A stretch of 34,426 bases of DNA from Prevotella sp. (GCA_016285055.1 JAEEPZ010000035.1:1-34426), one strand, 5' to 3'; positions 7,825 through 15,033 are shown, numbered from the stretch's first letter. The notes: generated by a model not told the origin, from the letters alone. A program made the numbers and translations.

Positions 7825-8166
7825 ATGACACAAGAAAGAAAAACACAAATAGAAGAGCGCATCGTAGACGTGCTGAAAACGGTCTACGACCCCGAGATTC
7901 CCGTCAACATCTTTGACCTGGGAATGATTTACAAGATAGACGTAAAGGATGACAATGACGCGGAAAGCGACACAGGAGCCATCGTTGAACTGGACATGAC
8001 GTTCACTGCTCCCAATTGTCCTGCCGCCGACTTCATCCTTGAAGACGTGCGCACGAAGGTAGAGAGCGTTGACGGCGTAAAGGCAGCCACCGTCAACCTT
8101 GTCTTCGAGCCCGCCTGGGACCAATCAATGATGAGCGAGGAGGCAAGGGTGGAACTGGGATTCTAA
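7825..8166 (+). CDS. MIP18/DUF59 family (SufT/PaaD-like) iron-sulfur assembly factor
   Basis: A 113-residue protein starting MTQERK. It contains DPEIPVNIFDLGMIY near the N-terminus and TAPNCPAADFILEDV with the conserved Cys, the two signatures of the MIP18 (DUF59) fold, followed by VNLVFEPAWD. Stand-alone members such as SufT help mature Fe-S proteins; the target here is unknown. The ATG was chosen because the family fold starts directly after it. A longer frame reaching back into the fimbrillin gene is spurious. The ATG overlaps the stop of the presumed original fimbrillin frame (ATGA), suggesting past translational coupling. It is functionally unrelated to fimbriae. Confidence 0.88.
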   Translation: MTQERKTQIEERIVDVLKTVYDPEIPVNIFDLGMIYKIDVKDDNDAESDTGAIVELDMTFTAPNCPAADFILEDVRTKVESVDGVKAATVNLVFEPAWDQSMMSEEARVELGF

Positions 8167-8170
8167 TTAA

Positions 8171-8640
8171 GTGTTGAGTGTAGAATTGAGAGTGTATAGT
8201 TTGCTACCGCCTTTCCATTATGCCACGAAAAGAGAGTATATTGCGTATTAAATCTGAGCTGTTTGCTGACAGGATAGTAAAGCTGTATCAGTATGTCTCG
8301 AAAAAGAATGAGACAAATATGTCCAACCAGATTTATCGCAGTGGTACGAGCATTGGAGCAAATATTGCAGAAAGTATTAATGCGCAAAGCAAATCAGACT
8401 TCATTAACAAGCTAAGTATTGCGCTAAAAGAAGCAAATGAGACAGAGTATTGGCTCAATCGCCTTTACCATGCACACTACATTGACGAAAAAGGGTTCCA
8501 TTCAATGAAAAACGACAATGACGAACTCATAAAGATGTTAGTTTGTTCAATAAAAACGACAAAGAAAAGTATAGAATAAATAGTAAAGAGGAAATGCGGT
8601 AGCAAACTCTAAACTCTACACTCTAAACTATCAACTATCA
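8171..8640 (+). mobile_element. IVS-like cassette 1: inverted repeats around a four-helix-bundle gene
   Basis: The core is bounded by 8199-8216 (GTTTGCTACCGCCTTTCC) and its inverted copy 8590-8607, matching at 17 of 18 positions. Outside the core, degenerate 7-bp repeats (GAGTGTA, TTGAGAG-like) occur on the left and in inverted form on the right, reaching the lpxH start codon. The enclosed gene is visibly more AT-rich than its neighbours. The layout (stem ends, one small ORF in the loop) matches 23S rRNA intervening sequences, but the cassette sits between two protein genes. It shares the TTTGCTACCGC end with cassette 2. Mobility is inferred, not shown. Confidence 0.65.
8220..8579 (+). CDS. 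Four-helix-bundle protein (PF05635/TIGR02436, IVS-type), copy 1
   Basis: A 119-residue, all-helical protein. It has the family core RSGTSIGANIAES, then ALKEANETEYWLNRL, and ends in a Lys-rich helix. Relatives are encoded inside 23S rRNA intervening sequences and are structurally related to Avd of diversity-generating retroelements. They have no known catalytic activity; nucleic-acid binding is suspected. The AT-rich codon use contrasts with the GC-rich genes on both sides, a sign of separate origin. The start lies 3 nt inside the left inverted repeat end (8216). No reverse transcriptase or variable repeat is nearby, so an Avd role is unlikely here. Confidence 0.88.
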   Translation: MPRKESILRIKSELFADRIVKLYQYVSKKNETNMSNQIYRSGTSIGANIAESINAQSKSDFINKLSIALKEANETEYWLNRLYHAHYIDEKGFHSMKNDNDELIKMLVCSIKTTKKSIE

Positions 8641-9405
8641 ATGAAACCTGTCTATTTCCTTTCCGATGCCCATCTCGGCTCATGGGCCATCCCGCATCAG
8701 AGGATGCAGGAGCGGCGCCTCGTGCGGTTCCTCGACAGCATCAAGGAGAAAGCCGCCGCCGTCTATCTGCTGGGCGACATGTTCGACTACTGGTTTGAGT
8801 TCAAATATGTAGTGCCGCGCGGCTATACACGCTTCTTGGGAAAAATATCGGAACTGACCGACATGGGCGTCGAGGTACACTACTTCACGGGCAACCACGA
8901 CATCTGGAGCTTCGGATACTTAGAGAAGGAGTGTGGCGTCATCCTTCACCGTCAGCCGCTTACCACCGAGATCTACGGCAAGGTGTTCTGTCTGGCCCAC
9001 GGCGACGGCTTGGGCGACCCCAGCAAGAAGTTCAAGTTCCTGCGCTGGCTCTTCCACAGCAAGGCCTGCCAGTTCTTCCTCGCCACCCTGCATCCCCGCT
9101 GGAGCGTATGGCTGGGACAGACATGGGCGAAACACTCGCGGCTGAAGCGACCCAACGGCGAGGAACTGCCTTACATGGGTGAAAACCGCGAGCACCTCAT
9201 CCTCTACACCAAGAAATACATCCAGTACCACTCCAACGTTGACTACTTCATCTACGGCCACCGACACATCGACATCGACCTGCAGCTGACGCACAAGGCC
9301 CGCGTCGTCATCCTCGGCGACTGGATCAGCCACTTCAGCTACGTCGTCTTCGACGGCGAGCACTTCCTCACACAGCAGTATATTGAAGGCGAGAGTCAGC
9401 CGTAA
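8641..9405 (+). CDS. lpxH: UDP-2,3-diacylglucosamine hydrolase (LpxH-type metallophosphoesterase)
   Basis: A 254-residue calcineurin-like phosphoesterase. Metal-binding motifs appear in order: SDAHLG (D9, H11), GDMFDYWFE (D46), GNHD (N85-D87), LAHGDGLGD and YGHRHID. The DYWFE motif and length fit LpxH, which hydrolyses UDP-2,3-diacyl-glucosamine to lipid X in lipid A synthesis at the inner membrane. A broader UDP-diacylglucosamine-diphosphatase-like annotation is also possible. The ATG follows immediately after the repeat arm of cassette 1, so the native leader has been replaced by cassette or repeat sequence. A strong hairpin follows the stop. Confidence 0.87.
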   Translation: MKPVYFLSDAHLGSWAIPHQRMQERRLVRFLDSIKEKAAAVYLLGDMFDYWFEFKYVVPRGYTRFLGKISELTDMGVEVHYFTGNHDIWSFGYLEKECGVILHRQPLTTEIYGKVFCLAHGDGLGDPSKKFKFLRWLFHSKACQFFLATLHPRWSVWLGQTWAKHSRLKRPNGEELPYMGENREHLILYTKKYIQYHSNVDYFIYGHRHIDIDLQLTHKARVVILGDWISHFSYVVFDGEHFLTQQYIEGESQP

Positions 9406-9436
9406 ACACCCGTCATCTTCCTGATGACTGACATCA

Positions 9437-9480
9437 AGCAGCAAGGCATCACGACCGAGGAGTCCTGATGCCTTGCTGCT
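9437..9480 (+). terminator. Terminator-like hairpin after lpxH
   Basis: AGCAGCAAGGCATCA (9437-9451) pairs perfectly with 9466-9480 over 15 bp, with a 14-nt loop. It lies 32 nt after the lpxH stop. The following T-run is poor (TTGTC), so termination strength is uncertain. Confidence 0.65.
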
Positions 9481-9501
9481 TTGTCACTATGCCCTGATAA
9501 A

Positions 9502-9534
9502 GAAAAAGCGGGAAACCCTCGCCGAGGACTTCCC
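9502..9534 (-). terminator. Intrinsic terminator of the small lipoprotein gene
   Basis: Read on the minus strand, GGGAA and CCTC pair with GAGG and TTCCC (9510-9534), followed by GCTTTTTC. It lies 30 nt beyond the lipoprotein stop at 9564. The arrangement closes the convergent lpxH/lipoprotein pair. Confidence 0.65.
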
Positions 9535-9563
9535 ACTGTTTATCATCACTGAGTGAAAGGTAA

Positions 9564-9968
9564 TTAGAGACCTTTCAAGAGGCTTTCCAGCTCTGAGGGG
9601 TCAATGTTGGCCTCAGTGGCTTCCTTCTCCAGACGCTCCATCTCCTTGGGAAGATCGGCCATCAGCTTGCTGACCTTCTCCTCATACTTTTTCTCGGACT
9701 CTTCATTAAATGCCTTTCTCTCCTCGTCAGACATGTTCTTCATATACTCGGTAAGCTCAGCCTGAGCAGCCTCCATATCCTTCTGGATACCTTCTATCTT
9801 CTCCTTGAGGGCCTTCAGGTCGTCAGCCGACTTAATGTGGGTGTCCTTCAAAGCACTTACCATATCCTCCATGATGCTCATCATCTTTTCTTCGGGAGAA
9901 CTGCTGCAAGAAGTGAAGCTCAGGCTCACCATGAATGCTGCGAGAACAGCGAAAATCATTTTCTTCAT
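9564..9968 (-). CDS. Small coiled-coil lipoprotein of unknown function
   Basis: A 134-residue protein. The signal peptide ends at FTSC with Cys21, followed by SSSPEEK. The rest is almost entirely charged helix with heptad character (DLKALKEKIEGIQKDMEAAQ; EKVSKLMADLPKEMERLEKE). It resembles short DUF6591-like Bacteroidales lipoproteins, but I am not certain of the family. It is probably anchored in the outer membrane facing the periplasm. It is a single-gene unit with its own promoter-like site and terminator. No function can be assigned. Confidence 0.8.
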   Translation of the reverse strand: MKKMIFAVLAAFMVSLSFTSCSSSPEEKMMSIMEDMVSALKDTHIKSADDLKALKEKIEGIQKDMEAAQAELTEYMKNMSDEERKAFNEESEKKYEEKVSKLMADLPKEMERLEKEATEANIDPSELESLLKGL

Positions 9969-10066
9969 AATTGTAACTGAATTATTAAATTTGATGCCTA
10001 CTCTTTACAGGATTTTCGGCATTACTCCTTTTCTGACAATTTTGGACGCATTTTGCAATGACGGGA

Positions 10067-10074
10067 CAAAGTTA
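10067..10074 (-). promoter_or_regulatory. Putative -7 element of the lipoprotein gene
   Basis: The complement reads TAACTTTG (TAnnTTTG consensus), about 98 nt upstream of the lipoprotein ATG at 9968. A clear -33 TTTG is not at the standard distance. The leader would be about 90 nt. Confidence 0.4.
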
Positions 10075-10121
10075 CACTTTTTTTTTCATTTCACCATACA
10101 TTTTTTAAACTTTTTTTGCGC

Positions 10122-10203
10122 AAAGCGTAAAAAAAGCTCGTCCCTTCGGGACTGTTCGCTGCGTCAACCATGTCGCAGGAGTAGAACAGTCACGAAGGGA
10201 CGA
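10122..10203 (-). terminator. Terminator of the ackA transcription unit
   Basis: 10138-10157 and 10184-10203 form a 20-bp inverted repeat (19 matches; core CGTCCCTTCG) around a 26-nt loop. On the minus strand the stem is followed by GAGCTTTTTTT, a classic intrinsic terminator. It lies about 90 nt beyond the ackA stop, separated by the 21-bp tandem repeats. Confidence 0.75.
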
Positions 10204-10210
10204 CTGAAGA

Positions 10211-10273
10211 CGATGGTGAGTACCAATCGTCCGATGGTGAGTACCTACCGTCCGAAGGTGAATACCTACCGTC
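10211..10273. repeat. Three 21-bp tandem repeats downstream of ackA
   Basis: Units at 10211-10231, 10232-10252 and 10253-10273 share CGAnGGTGAnTACC and CGTC. They lie in the transcribed 3' region between the ackA stop and its terminator. The 21-bp period would encode seven-residue repeats, but no gene uses them. The CCGAAGG core recalls the 22-bp palindromes at 17857-17917. Confidence 0.7.
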
Positions 10274-10290
10274 CAGGCAGGGGCAAAGCC

Positions 10291-11484
10291 CTATAAGAGG
10301 AGGTTCATCGTGTCGGTGGCAATCATCAGCTCCTCGTCGGTGGGAATGACAACCACTTTGACACGCGAGTCGTCGGCAGAGATAACCGCCTCCTCGCCAC
10401 GCACCTTGTTCTTCTCTTCGTCGAACTTGATGCCGAGGAACTCCATGTCCTTGCACACCTCTGAGCGCATAGACACCTGGTTCTCGCCCACGCCGGCGGT
10501 GAACACCACGACGTCGAGGCCACCCATGGCTGCTGCGTAAGCACCGATATACTTCTTAATGCGGTAGAAATACATGTCCTGAGCCAGCTTGGCACGCTCG
10601 TCGCCGCTCTTGGCAGCGTTCTCCACGTCGCGCATGTCGCTCGAGCCGCCAGTCAGACCGGCCACGCCGCTCTTCTTGTTCAGCAGATTGCTCATGCCGT
10701 CGGCGTCAAGGCCCAGCTTCTTCTCGATGAACGTCACAGCGCCGCCGTCGATGTCGCCGGCACGCGTGCCCATCACCAAGCCCTCCAGCGGCGTCAGACC
10801 CATCGACGTGTCGATGCACTTGCCGTCGACGACAGCAGCTATCGAGCCGCCGTTGCCCACGTGGCAGGTCACCATCTTCGTGCCCTCGGCGGGAATGCCC
10901 AGGAACTCGCAGGCACGAGCCGAGACGTAACGGTGGCTGGTGCCGTGGAAGCCGTAGCGGCGGATGCCGTACTTCTCGTACAGCTCGTAGGGAATGGCGT
11001 ACATGTAAGCCTTCGGCGGCATGGTCTGGTGGAAGGCCGTGTCGAAGACGCCCACCTGGGGCAGGCCCGGCATCAGCTCCTTCACAGCGTTCACACCCTT
11101 CAGGTTGGCAGGGTTGTGCAGCGGGGCCAGGTCAGAGCACTTCTCAAACTCCTTCAGCACCTCGTCGGTCAGGATGACACTCTTGTTGAACTTCTCGCCG
11201 CCATGCACCATGCGGTGTCCCACGGCGTCAATCTCGCTCAGATCTTTGATGACACCTATCTCAGGGTCGGTCAGCAGTGAGAAAATGAACTTCACGCCCT
11301 CGGTGTGCTCGGGAATGTCGTGCATAATCTGCTTTTTCTCGCCATTGGCCAGTTTTACCTTCACGAAGGCACCATCGAGGCCGACGCGCTCGGCGCCGCC
11401 GCTTGTCATCACACTCTTGTCGTCCATGTTATACAGCGCATACTTGATGCTGGACGAGCCGCAATTCAAAACTAATATCTTCAT
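10291..11484 (-). CDS. ackA: Acetate kinase
   Basis: A 397-residue protein of normal length. It starts MKILVLNCGSSSIKY, the N-terminal ATP/acetate kinase signature. RRYGFHGTSHRYV carries the second signature, with the catalytic His, and GNGGSIAAV and GVGENQVSMR follow. It makes ATP and acetate from acetyl phosphate in the cytoplasm, the last step of mixed-acid fermentation. It works with Pta encoded upstream on the same strand, from which it is separated by IVS-like cassette 2. The ATG sits 8 nt from the cassette's repeat arm. It is probably the last gene of psd-pssA-DUF4834-pta-cassette-ackA. Confidence 0.96.
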   Translation of the reverse strand: MKILVLNCGSSSIKYALYNMDDKSVMTSGGAERVGLDGAFVKVKLANGEKKQIMHDIPEHTEGVKFIFSLLTDPEIGVIKDLSEIDAVGHRMVHGGEKFNKSVILTDEVLKEFEKCSDLAPLHNPANLKGVNAVKELMPGLPQVGVFDTAFHQTMPPKAYMYAIPYELYEKYGIRRYGFHGTSHRYVSARACEFLGIPAEGTKMVTCHVGNGGSIAAVVDGKCIDTSMGLTPLEGLVMGTRAGDIDGGAVTFIEKKLGLDADGMSNLLNKKSGVAGLTGGSSDMRDVENAAKSGDERAKLAQDMYFYRIKKYIGAYAAAMGGLDVVVFTAGVGENQVSMRSEVCKDMEFLGIKFDEEKNKVRGEEAVISADDSRVKVVVIPTDEELMIATDTMNLLL

Positions 11485-11491
11485 TCTTTTT

Positions 11492-11983
11492 AGTGAAGAG
11501 TGAAGAGTGAAGAGTGAAGAATTTGCTACCGCATCTCCAACACTCTCTACTCTTCACTCATTTTGTTAGGTTGTTATTTTTATTTATTGTCTTAACAGAT
11601 GATACCAACAATGCGATGACTTCCCCTAAATCATTTGCCATACTGTCAAAGGCTTTATCGTCCAAATGTCCGGTATCGTGCAAAAGATTCAGCCAGTTCA
11701 TTGTCTCATTGGCCTCTTTTAGAGCGTTATGAAGCTTCGAAGCGAAGTCTGAAGGGCTTTGCGCAAATTCCGACTCATGTACATTAGCAGAAATGGAAGT
11801 TCCCGACCGCAACACTTGCTTGTAAATGACCTGCAACTTCCAATCGCTCTCAGTAAAATGAAGAAACATCTTCACAATTCTGATTGCGAAATGGTAGCTT
11901 TTGATATGAAGCGGGCCTCCTTCTCTGTTATAGTGTATCATTGCGGTAGCAACTTCTTCACTCTTCACTCTTCACTCTTCACT
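11492..11983 (-). mobile_element. IVS-like cassette 2: 42-bp inverted repeats around a four-helix-bundle gene
   Basis: 11492-11533 and 11942-11983 are inverted copies with a single mismatch in 42 bp. Each arm consists of four copies of the 7-mer AGTGAAG followed by AA, one variable base, then TTGCTACCGCA. The ends TTGCTACCGC are shared with cassette 1, while the 7-mers differ. The pta stop codon (TGA, complement of 11979-11981) is part of the repeat arm. The gene starts exactly at the inner end of one arm. The cassette splits the pta-ackA pair in the direction of transcription, so the polycistronic RNA could form a long stem with the ORF in its loop. Confidence 0.7.
11558..11941 (-). CDS. Four-helix-bundle protein (PF05635/TIGR02436, IVS-type), copy 2
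   Basis: A 127-residue protein from the ATG at 11941, directly at the end of the inverted repeat. An upstream in-frame GTG at 11968 would translate the repeat arm itself (VKSEEVATA) and is less likely. Core motifs RSGTSISANVHESEFAQS and ALKEANETMNWLNLL align with copy 1, but the proteins are clearly diverged, so this is not a recent duplication. Relatives occur in 23S rRNA intervening sequences and as Avd in retroelements. AT content is higher than in pta and ackA. Its function is unknown; association with the stem-loop RNA is a reasonable guess. Confidence 0.87.
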   Translation of the reverse strand: MIHYNREGGPLHIKSYHFAIRIVKMFLHFTESDWKLQVIYKQVLRSGTSISANVHESEFAQSPSDFASKLHNALKEANETMNWLNLLHDTGHLDDKAFDSMANDLGEVIALLVSSVKTINKNNNLTK

Positions 11984-12989
11984 TTTTAGCATCCATTGCC
12001 TGGCACGCTGTAATGGCTACCAAATAATAGATGTCGTCGACTGAGCAGCCGCGGCTGAGGTCGTTGACAGGACGGGCGATGCCTTGCAGGATGGGTCCCA
12101 CGGCTGTTGCTCCTGCCAAGCGCTGCACCAGTTTGTAGGCGATGTTGCCCACCTCCAGGCATGGGAACACGAGGACGTTGGCATTGCCGGCTATGTCTGA
12201 GCCGGGTGCCTTCTTCTTGCCTACTGCGGGCACGAGTGCTGCATCCGCCTGCAGCTCGCCGTCTATTTTCAGCGTCGGGTCCAGCTCCTTGGCCAGGCGT
12301 GTGGCCTCCACGACCTTGTCCACCACCTCGTGGCTGGCGCTTCCCTTCGTCGAGAACGAGAGCATGGCCACGCGCGGGTCAGCAAAGCCGGCCACGCTCT
12401 TGGCCGTCTGTGCGGTGCATACGGCTATCTGGCTCAGCTGGTTGGCATCGGGCATAGGCGTCACAGCGACGTCGCCCACCACGAGCACACCGTTCTCTCC
12501 ATACTCCGGCTTATCGGTAATCATCAGCATGGCGCCGCTGACGCAGGTGATGCCCGGGGCACACTTGATAATCTGCAGGGCAGGGCGCAACGTCTCTCCT
12601 GTTGTCGACAGCGCACCGCTGATCTGTCCGTCGGCACCCTCGGTCTTGATAATCATGCAGCCCAGGTAGAGCGGATCCTTCACCAGCTCGCGGGCTTTCT
12701 CGATGGTCATGCCCTTCTTCTCGCGCAGTTTCTGCAGCAGCTGTGCCATCTCCTCCGAGCGCTCATAGTTCAGCGGGTCGATGAGCGTAGCCTTGTCAAT
12801 GTTTTTCAGGCCTTTCTCTTCGGCCAAGGCGTGTACTTTCTCTGGATTGCCTATGAGGATGAGGTCAGCCACGTCGTCGGCCAGCACACGGTCGGCAGCA
12901 GTGAGCGTGCGCTCTTCCTCAGCTTCAGGCAGCACGATGCGCTGTTTGTTGCTCTTCGCACGTGCAATGATTTGTTCAATAAGTCCCAT
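11979..12989 (-). CDS. pta: Phosphate acetyltransferase
   Basis: A 336-residue, short-form Pta consisting of the catalytic domain only. Motifs include RIVLPEAEEERTL at the N-terminus, MIIKTEGADGQISGALSTT, RVAMLSFSTKGSA and GSDIAGNANVLVFPCLEVGN. It converts acetyl-CoA and phosphate to acetyl phosphate, the substrate of AckA. No TAnnTTTG element is evident between it and the upstream DUF4834 gene (53 nt), so cotranscription from psd is likely. Its stop codon lies within the 7-bp repeat arm of cassette 2, meaning the repeat reached right to the coding end. Confidence 0.96.
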   Translation of the reverse strand: MGLIEQIIARAKSNKQRIVLPEAEEERTLTAADRVLADDVADLILIGNPEKVHALAEEKGLKNIDKATLIDPLNYERSEEMAQLLQKLREKKGMTIEKARELVKDPLYLGCMIIKTEGADGQISGALSTTGETLRPALQIIKCAPGITCVSGAMLMITDKPEYGENGVLVVGDVAVTPMPDANQLSQIAVCTAQTAKSVAGFADPRVAMLSFSTKGSASHEVVDKVVEATRLAKELDPTLKIDGELQADAALVPAVGKKKAPGSDIAGNANVLVFPCLEVGNIAYKLVQRLAGATAVGPILQGIARPVNDLSRGCSVDDIYYLVAITACQAMDAKK

Positions 12990-13042
12990 TGTTTTTTTTC
13001 GTTTGATATTTTGGTGAATAACAGTAATAAGTGTCTCAGCAG

Positions 13043-13432
13043 TCAGTTCTCGACATAGTCCACATATTCGCCCTCGTTTTTCCCGAATATTTTCTTGTTT
13101 GCCTCATCCGGCGAGCGGTCGTCGATGATGGTCACTCCGCCAGCTGTGTGCGTGGTGCGATATGTTTGCTGTTGCTGTCGCTGTTCTTGCTGGTGGCGTG
13201 CGGTGCGGTTAGGGTCGCCCTTGAAGTATTCCTCATCGAATACGGGCCCCTGATTGGGGTGCTTCCTGTAGTAATATTTGTCAGCCATCCGCTGAAAGGC
13301 ATCGTCCTGCATGCTGTCCTGCATGGCTTCACGGATGGCGCGCATACGCTTCCGCACTTTCCACACGAGAACGGCCATGAAGCCGGTGACGATGAGGAAA
13401 AAGAACCCGAATAGTGCAAGAAAGAATTTCAT
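13043..13432 (-). CDS. DUF4834 family membrane-anchored protein
   Basis: A 129-residue protein with one N-terminal transmembrane helix (residues about 3-24) followed by basic RKRMR. A hydrophilic, Gln/Arg-rich tail follows, with YYYRKHPNQGPVFDEEYFKGD and a C-terminal VTIIDDRSPDEANKKIFG segment characteristic of DUF4834. Its function is unknown. It lies 34 nt after pssA and 53 nt before pta, inside the presumed operon. Confidence 0.8.
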   Translation of the reverse strand: MKFFLALFGFFFLIVTGFMAVLVWKVRKRMRAIREAMQDSMQDDAFQRMADKYYYRKHPNQGPVFDEEYFKGDPNRTARHQQEQRQQQQTYRTTHTAGGVTIIDDRSPDEANKKIFGKNEGEYVDYVEN

Positions 13433-13466
13433 AGGCTATTAGTTCAGATGTATGAATGAGTGAATA

Positions 13467-14201
13467 TCACTTGGCTTCTTGTTTCTGCGTAATGACCGAT
13501 AGAATGAGATACCAGGCAATAATGATGGCCAATGCCCCGATGCCAAAGAAAATGAGCAATGGCAGGCAGCTGCCCAGGAACAGCCATTTCACCTCGTTTC
13601 CCTTCCACCCCCAAGTCTTGAATTTGAGGGCGAACATGGGTATCTCGCTGACCAGCAGATAGCAGCTGAGCAGCATCAGCACGAGGAGTATAGGCATGAT
13701 GGCCGGCACGAAAGGAATCTTCGGTCCCCAGCCTACGATGAGGCTTCCCCAGAACAAGGCGTTGGCCGGCGTCGGCATGCCTATGAATCCCATGGTCTGA
13801 CGCTCGTCGAGATTGAACTTGGCTAGCCTCAATGCCGAGAAAGCCGCCATGATGAAAGCCAGGAACGGCAGGTAGGAAAAGACAAACAGCAAGATGTCGC
13901 CCATCAAGCCCTCTTCCACCTTCAGCTCATACATTCTGTTGAGCCCCAACAGCACATGAAAGAGCATGGCCGACGGTGCTACGCCGAAAGTCACCACATC
14001 GGCCAGTGAGTCGAGTTCCTTGCCTATGGGCGAGCTGACGCCCAAGAGCCGGGCGCTCATCCCATCGAAGAAGTCGAACACTGCACCGGCAATGATGGCC
14101 CACAATGCCGCCGAGTATAAACCATAGACAGCTAATACGACAGCAACGCAGCCCGAGATGAGGTTGCAGCAGGTGATGGCGTTTGGAATGTGTTTCTTCA
14201 A
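13467..14201 (-). CDS. pssA: CDP-diacylglycerol-serine O-phosphatidyltransferase
   Basis: A membrane protein with the CDP-alcohol phosphotransferase motif: FDFFDGMSARLLG, then G and two Asp in PIGKELDSLADVV. At least six hydrophobic helices follow. It makes phosphatidylserine from CDP-diacylglycerol and serine, which Psd decarboxylates. The start is uncertain because no ATG is available. I use TTG at 14201 (LKKHIPNAIT; 244 residues), where family homology begins. A TTG at 14249 would give 260 residues and overlap psd. Confidence 0.88.
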   Translation of the reverse strand: MKKHIPNAITCCNLISGCVAVVLAVYGLYSAALWAIIAGAVFDFFDGMSARLLGVSSPIGKELDSLADVVTFGVAPSAMLFHVLLGLNRMYELKVEEGLMGDILLFVFSYLPFLAFIMAAFSALRLAKFNLDERQTMGFIGMPTPANALFWGSLIVGWGPKIPFVPAIMPILLVLMLLSCYLLVSEIPMFALKFKTWGWKGNEVKWLFLGSCLPLLIFFGIGALAIIIAWYLILSVITQKQEAK

Positions 14202-14232
14202 GGCTTCAGATTTGAGTATTGAGATGTAAGAC

Positions 14233-14922
14233 TTAAGGCAGTCGTGCAATGACGGTGAGGTCGCCCGTTGTGGCTTGTCCCATTTTCACCTCTGGCTTTG
14301 AGCCGAGTGGCAGATAGACATCTACACGCGAGCCTAACTTGATAAAGCCCAGGTGCTCATCGATGTAGCACTCTTCCAAATCCTTGGCATAGGTGACGAT
14401 TCTTCGCGCCATGGCTCCTGCTATCTGCCTCACGAGCACCTCTTGTCCATCGGGCGTTTCTATCATCGTGTCGGCGTGCTCGTTCTCCTCACTGGCCTTA
14501 GGCAGCCATGCTTTGTGGAAATTGCCGTCGAAATGGCGCACGAACTTCACGCTGCCATCCACCGGGAACCAGTTGGCATGCACGTTCAGCGGACTCATGA
14601 AGATGCTGATCATCAGACGGCGGTCATGGAAATAGTCATTTTCCATGGTTTCTTCCAAGACGACAATCTTTCCATCGGCCGGCGCCACCACCACTTTCTC
14701 CGTGTCACCGGAGAAATAGCGTATGGGACAACGGTAGAAATTGAGTACCAACAGCCACACTGTGCCGAAGACAGCAACAAAAGCCGCAAAAGGAATCCAA
14801 CTGTCGCAGAGCCGCCACAGCACTACAGCTATGGCAACAATGACAAACAAACTGTAAAGCAGTTCGTTGGTGCCTTCGCGGTGAATACGTATCTTTTTAA
14901 GTTTCTTAATCCTTTTTCCCAT
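14233..14922 (-). CDS. psd: Phosphatidylserine decarboxylase proenzyme
   Basis: A 229-residue proenzyme of the short (archaeal-type) class. Two hydrophobic helices lie at about 21-60, followed by [12 protein letters not shown] and [16 protein letters not shown]. The self-cleavage site is LGSR with Ser198, which becomes the pyruvoyl group. It makes phosphatidylethanolamine at the inner membrane. It is the first gene of the operon, has a well-formed promoter, and lies 31 nt from the start chosen for pssA. Confidence 0.93.
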   Translation of the reverse strand: MGKRIKKLKKIRIHREGTNELLYSLFVIVAIAVVLWRLCDSWIPFAAFVAVFGTVWLLVLNFYRCPIRYFSGDTEKVVVAPADGKIVVLEETMENDYFHDRRLMISIFMSPLNVHANWFPVDGSVKFVRHFDGNFHKAWLPKASEENEHADTMIETPDGQEVLVRQIAGAMARRIVTYAKDLEECYIDEHLGFIKLGSRVDVYLPLGSKPEVKMGQATTGDLTVIARLP

Positions 14923-14953
14923 GACTTGCTAATCAGCCTTCGCTAATTCAGTG

Positions 14954-14985
14954 CAAAGGTAATACTTTTTTACTTAGCGAGCAAA
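14954..14985 (-). promoter_or_regulatory. Promoter of the psd-pssA-DUF4834-pta-ackA unit
   Basis: On the minus strand, TTTG (14982-14985) is followed after 20 nt by TACCTTTG (14954-14961), matching the Bacteroidota -33/-7 architecture. The -7 element ends 31 nt upstream of the psd ATG. It is the only promoter in the window with both boxes at near-standard spacing. Confidence 0.65.
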
Positions 14986-15025
14986 CTTTTTCTTGCAAAA
15001 ATGGCAGTTTGTAGCAGAAAAAGCG

Positions 15026-15033
15026 TAACTTTG
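15026..15033 (+). promoter_or_regulatory. Putative -7 element of the gamma-carbonic anhydrase gene
   Basis: TAACTTTG matches TAnnTTTG 62 nt upstream of the ATG at 15096. A TTTG at 15008-15011 is only 14 nt away, shorter than usual. It is divergent from the psd promoter. Confidence 0.45.

Noticed and set aside
7780..7828. Programmed frameshift at the end of the second fimbrillin
   Set aside because: No slippery heptamer or downstream stem is evident; a simple 1-nt deletion explains the pattern better.
8220..8579. Four-helix-bundle gene as Avd of a diversity-generating retroelement
   Set aside because: There is no reverse transcriptase, template repeat or variable repeat in the window. The inverted-repeat cassette structure fits IVS elements better.
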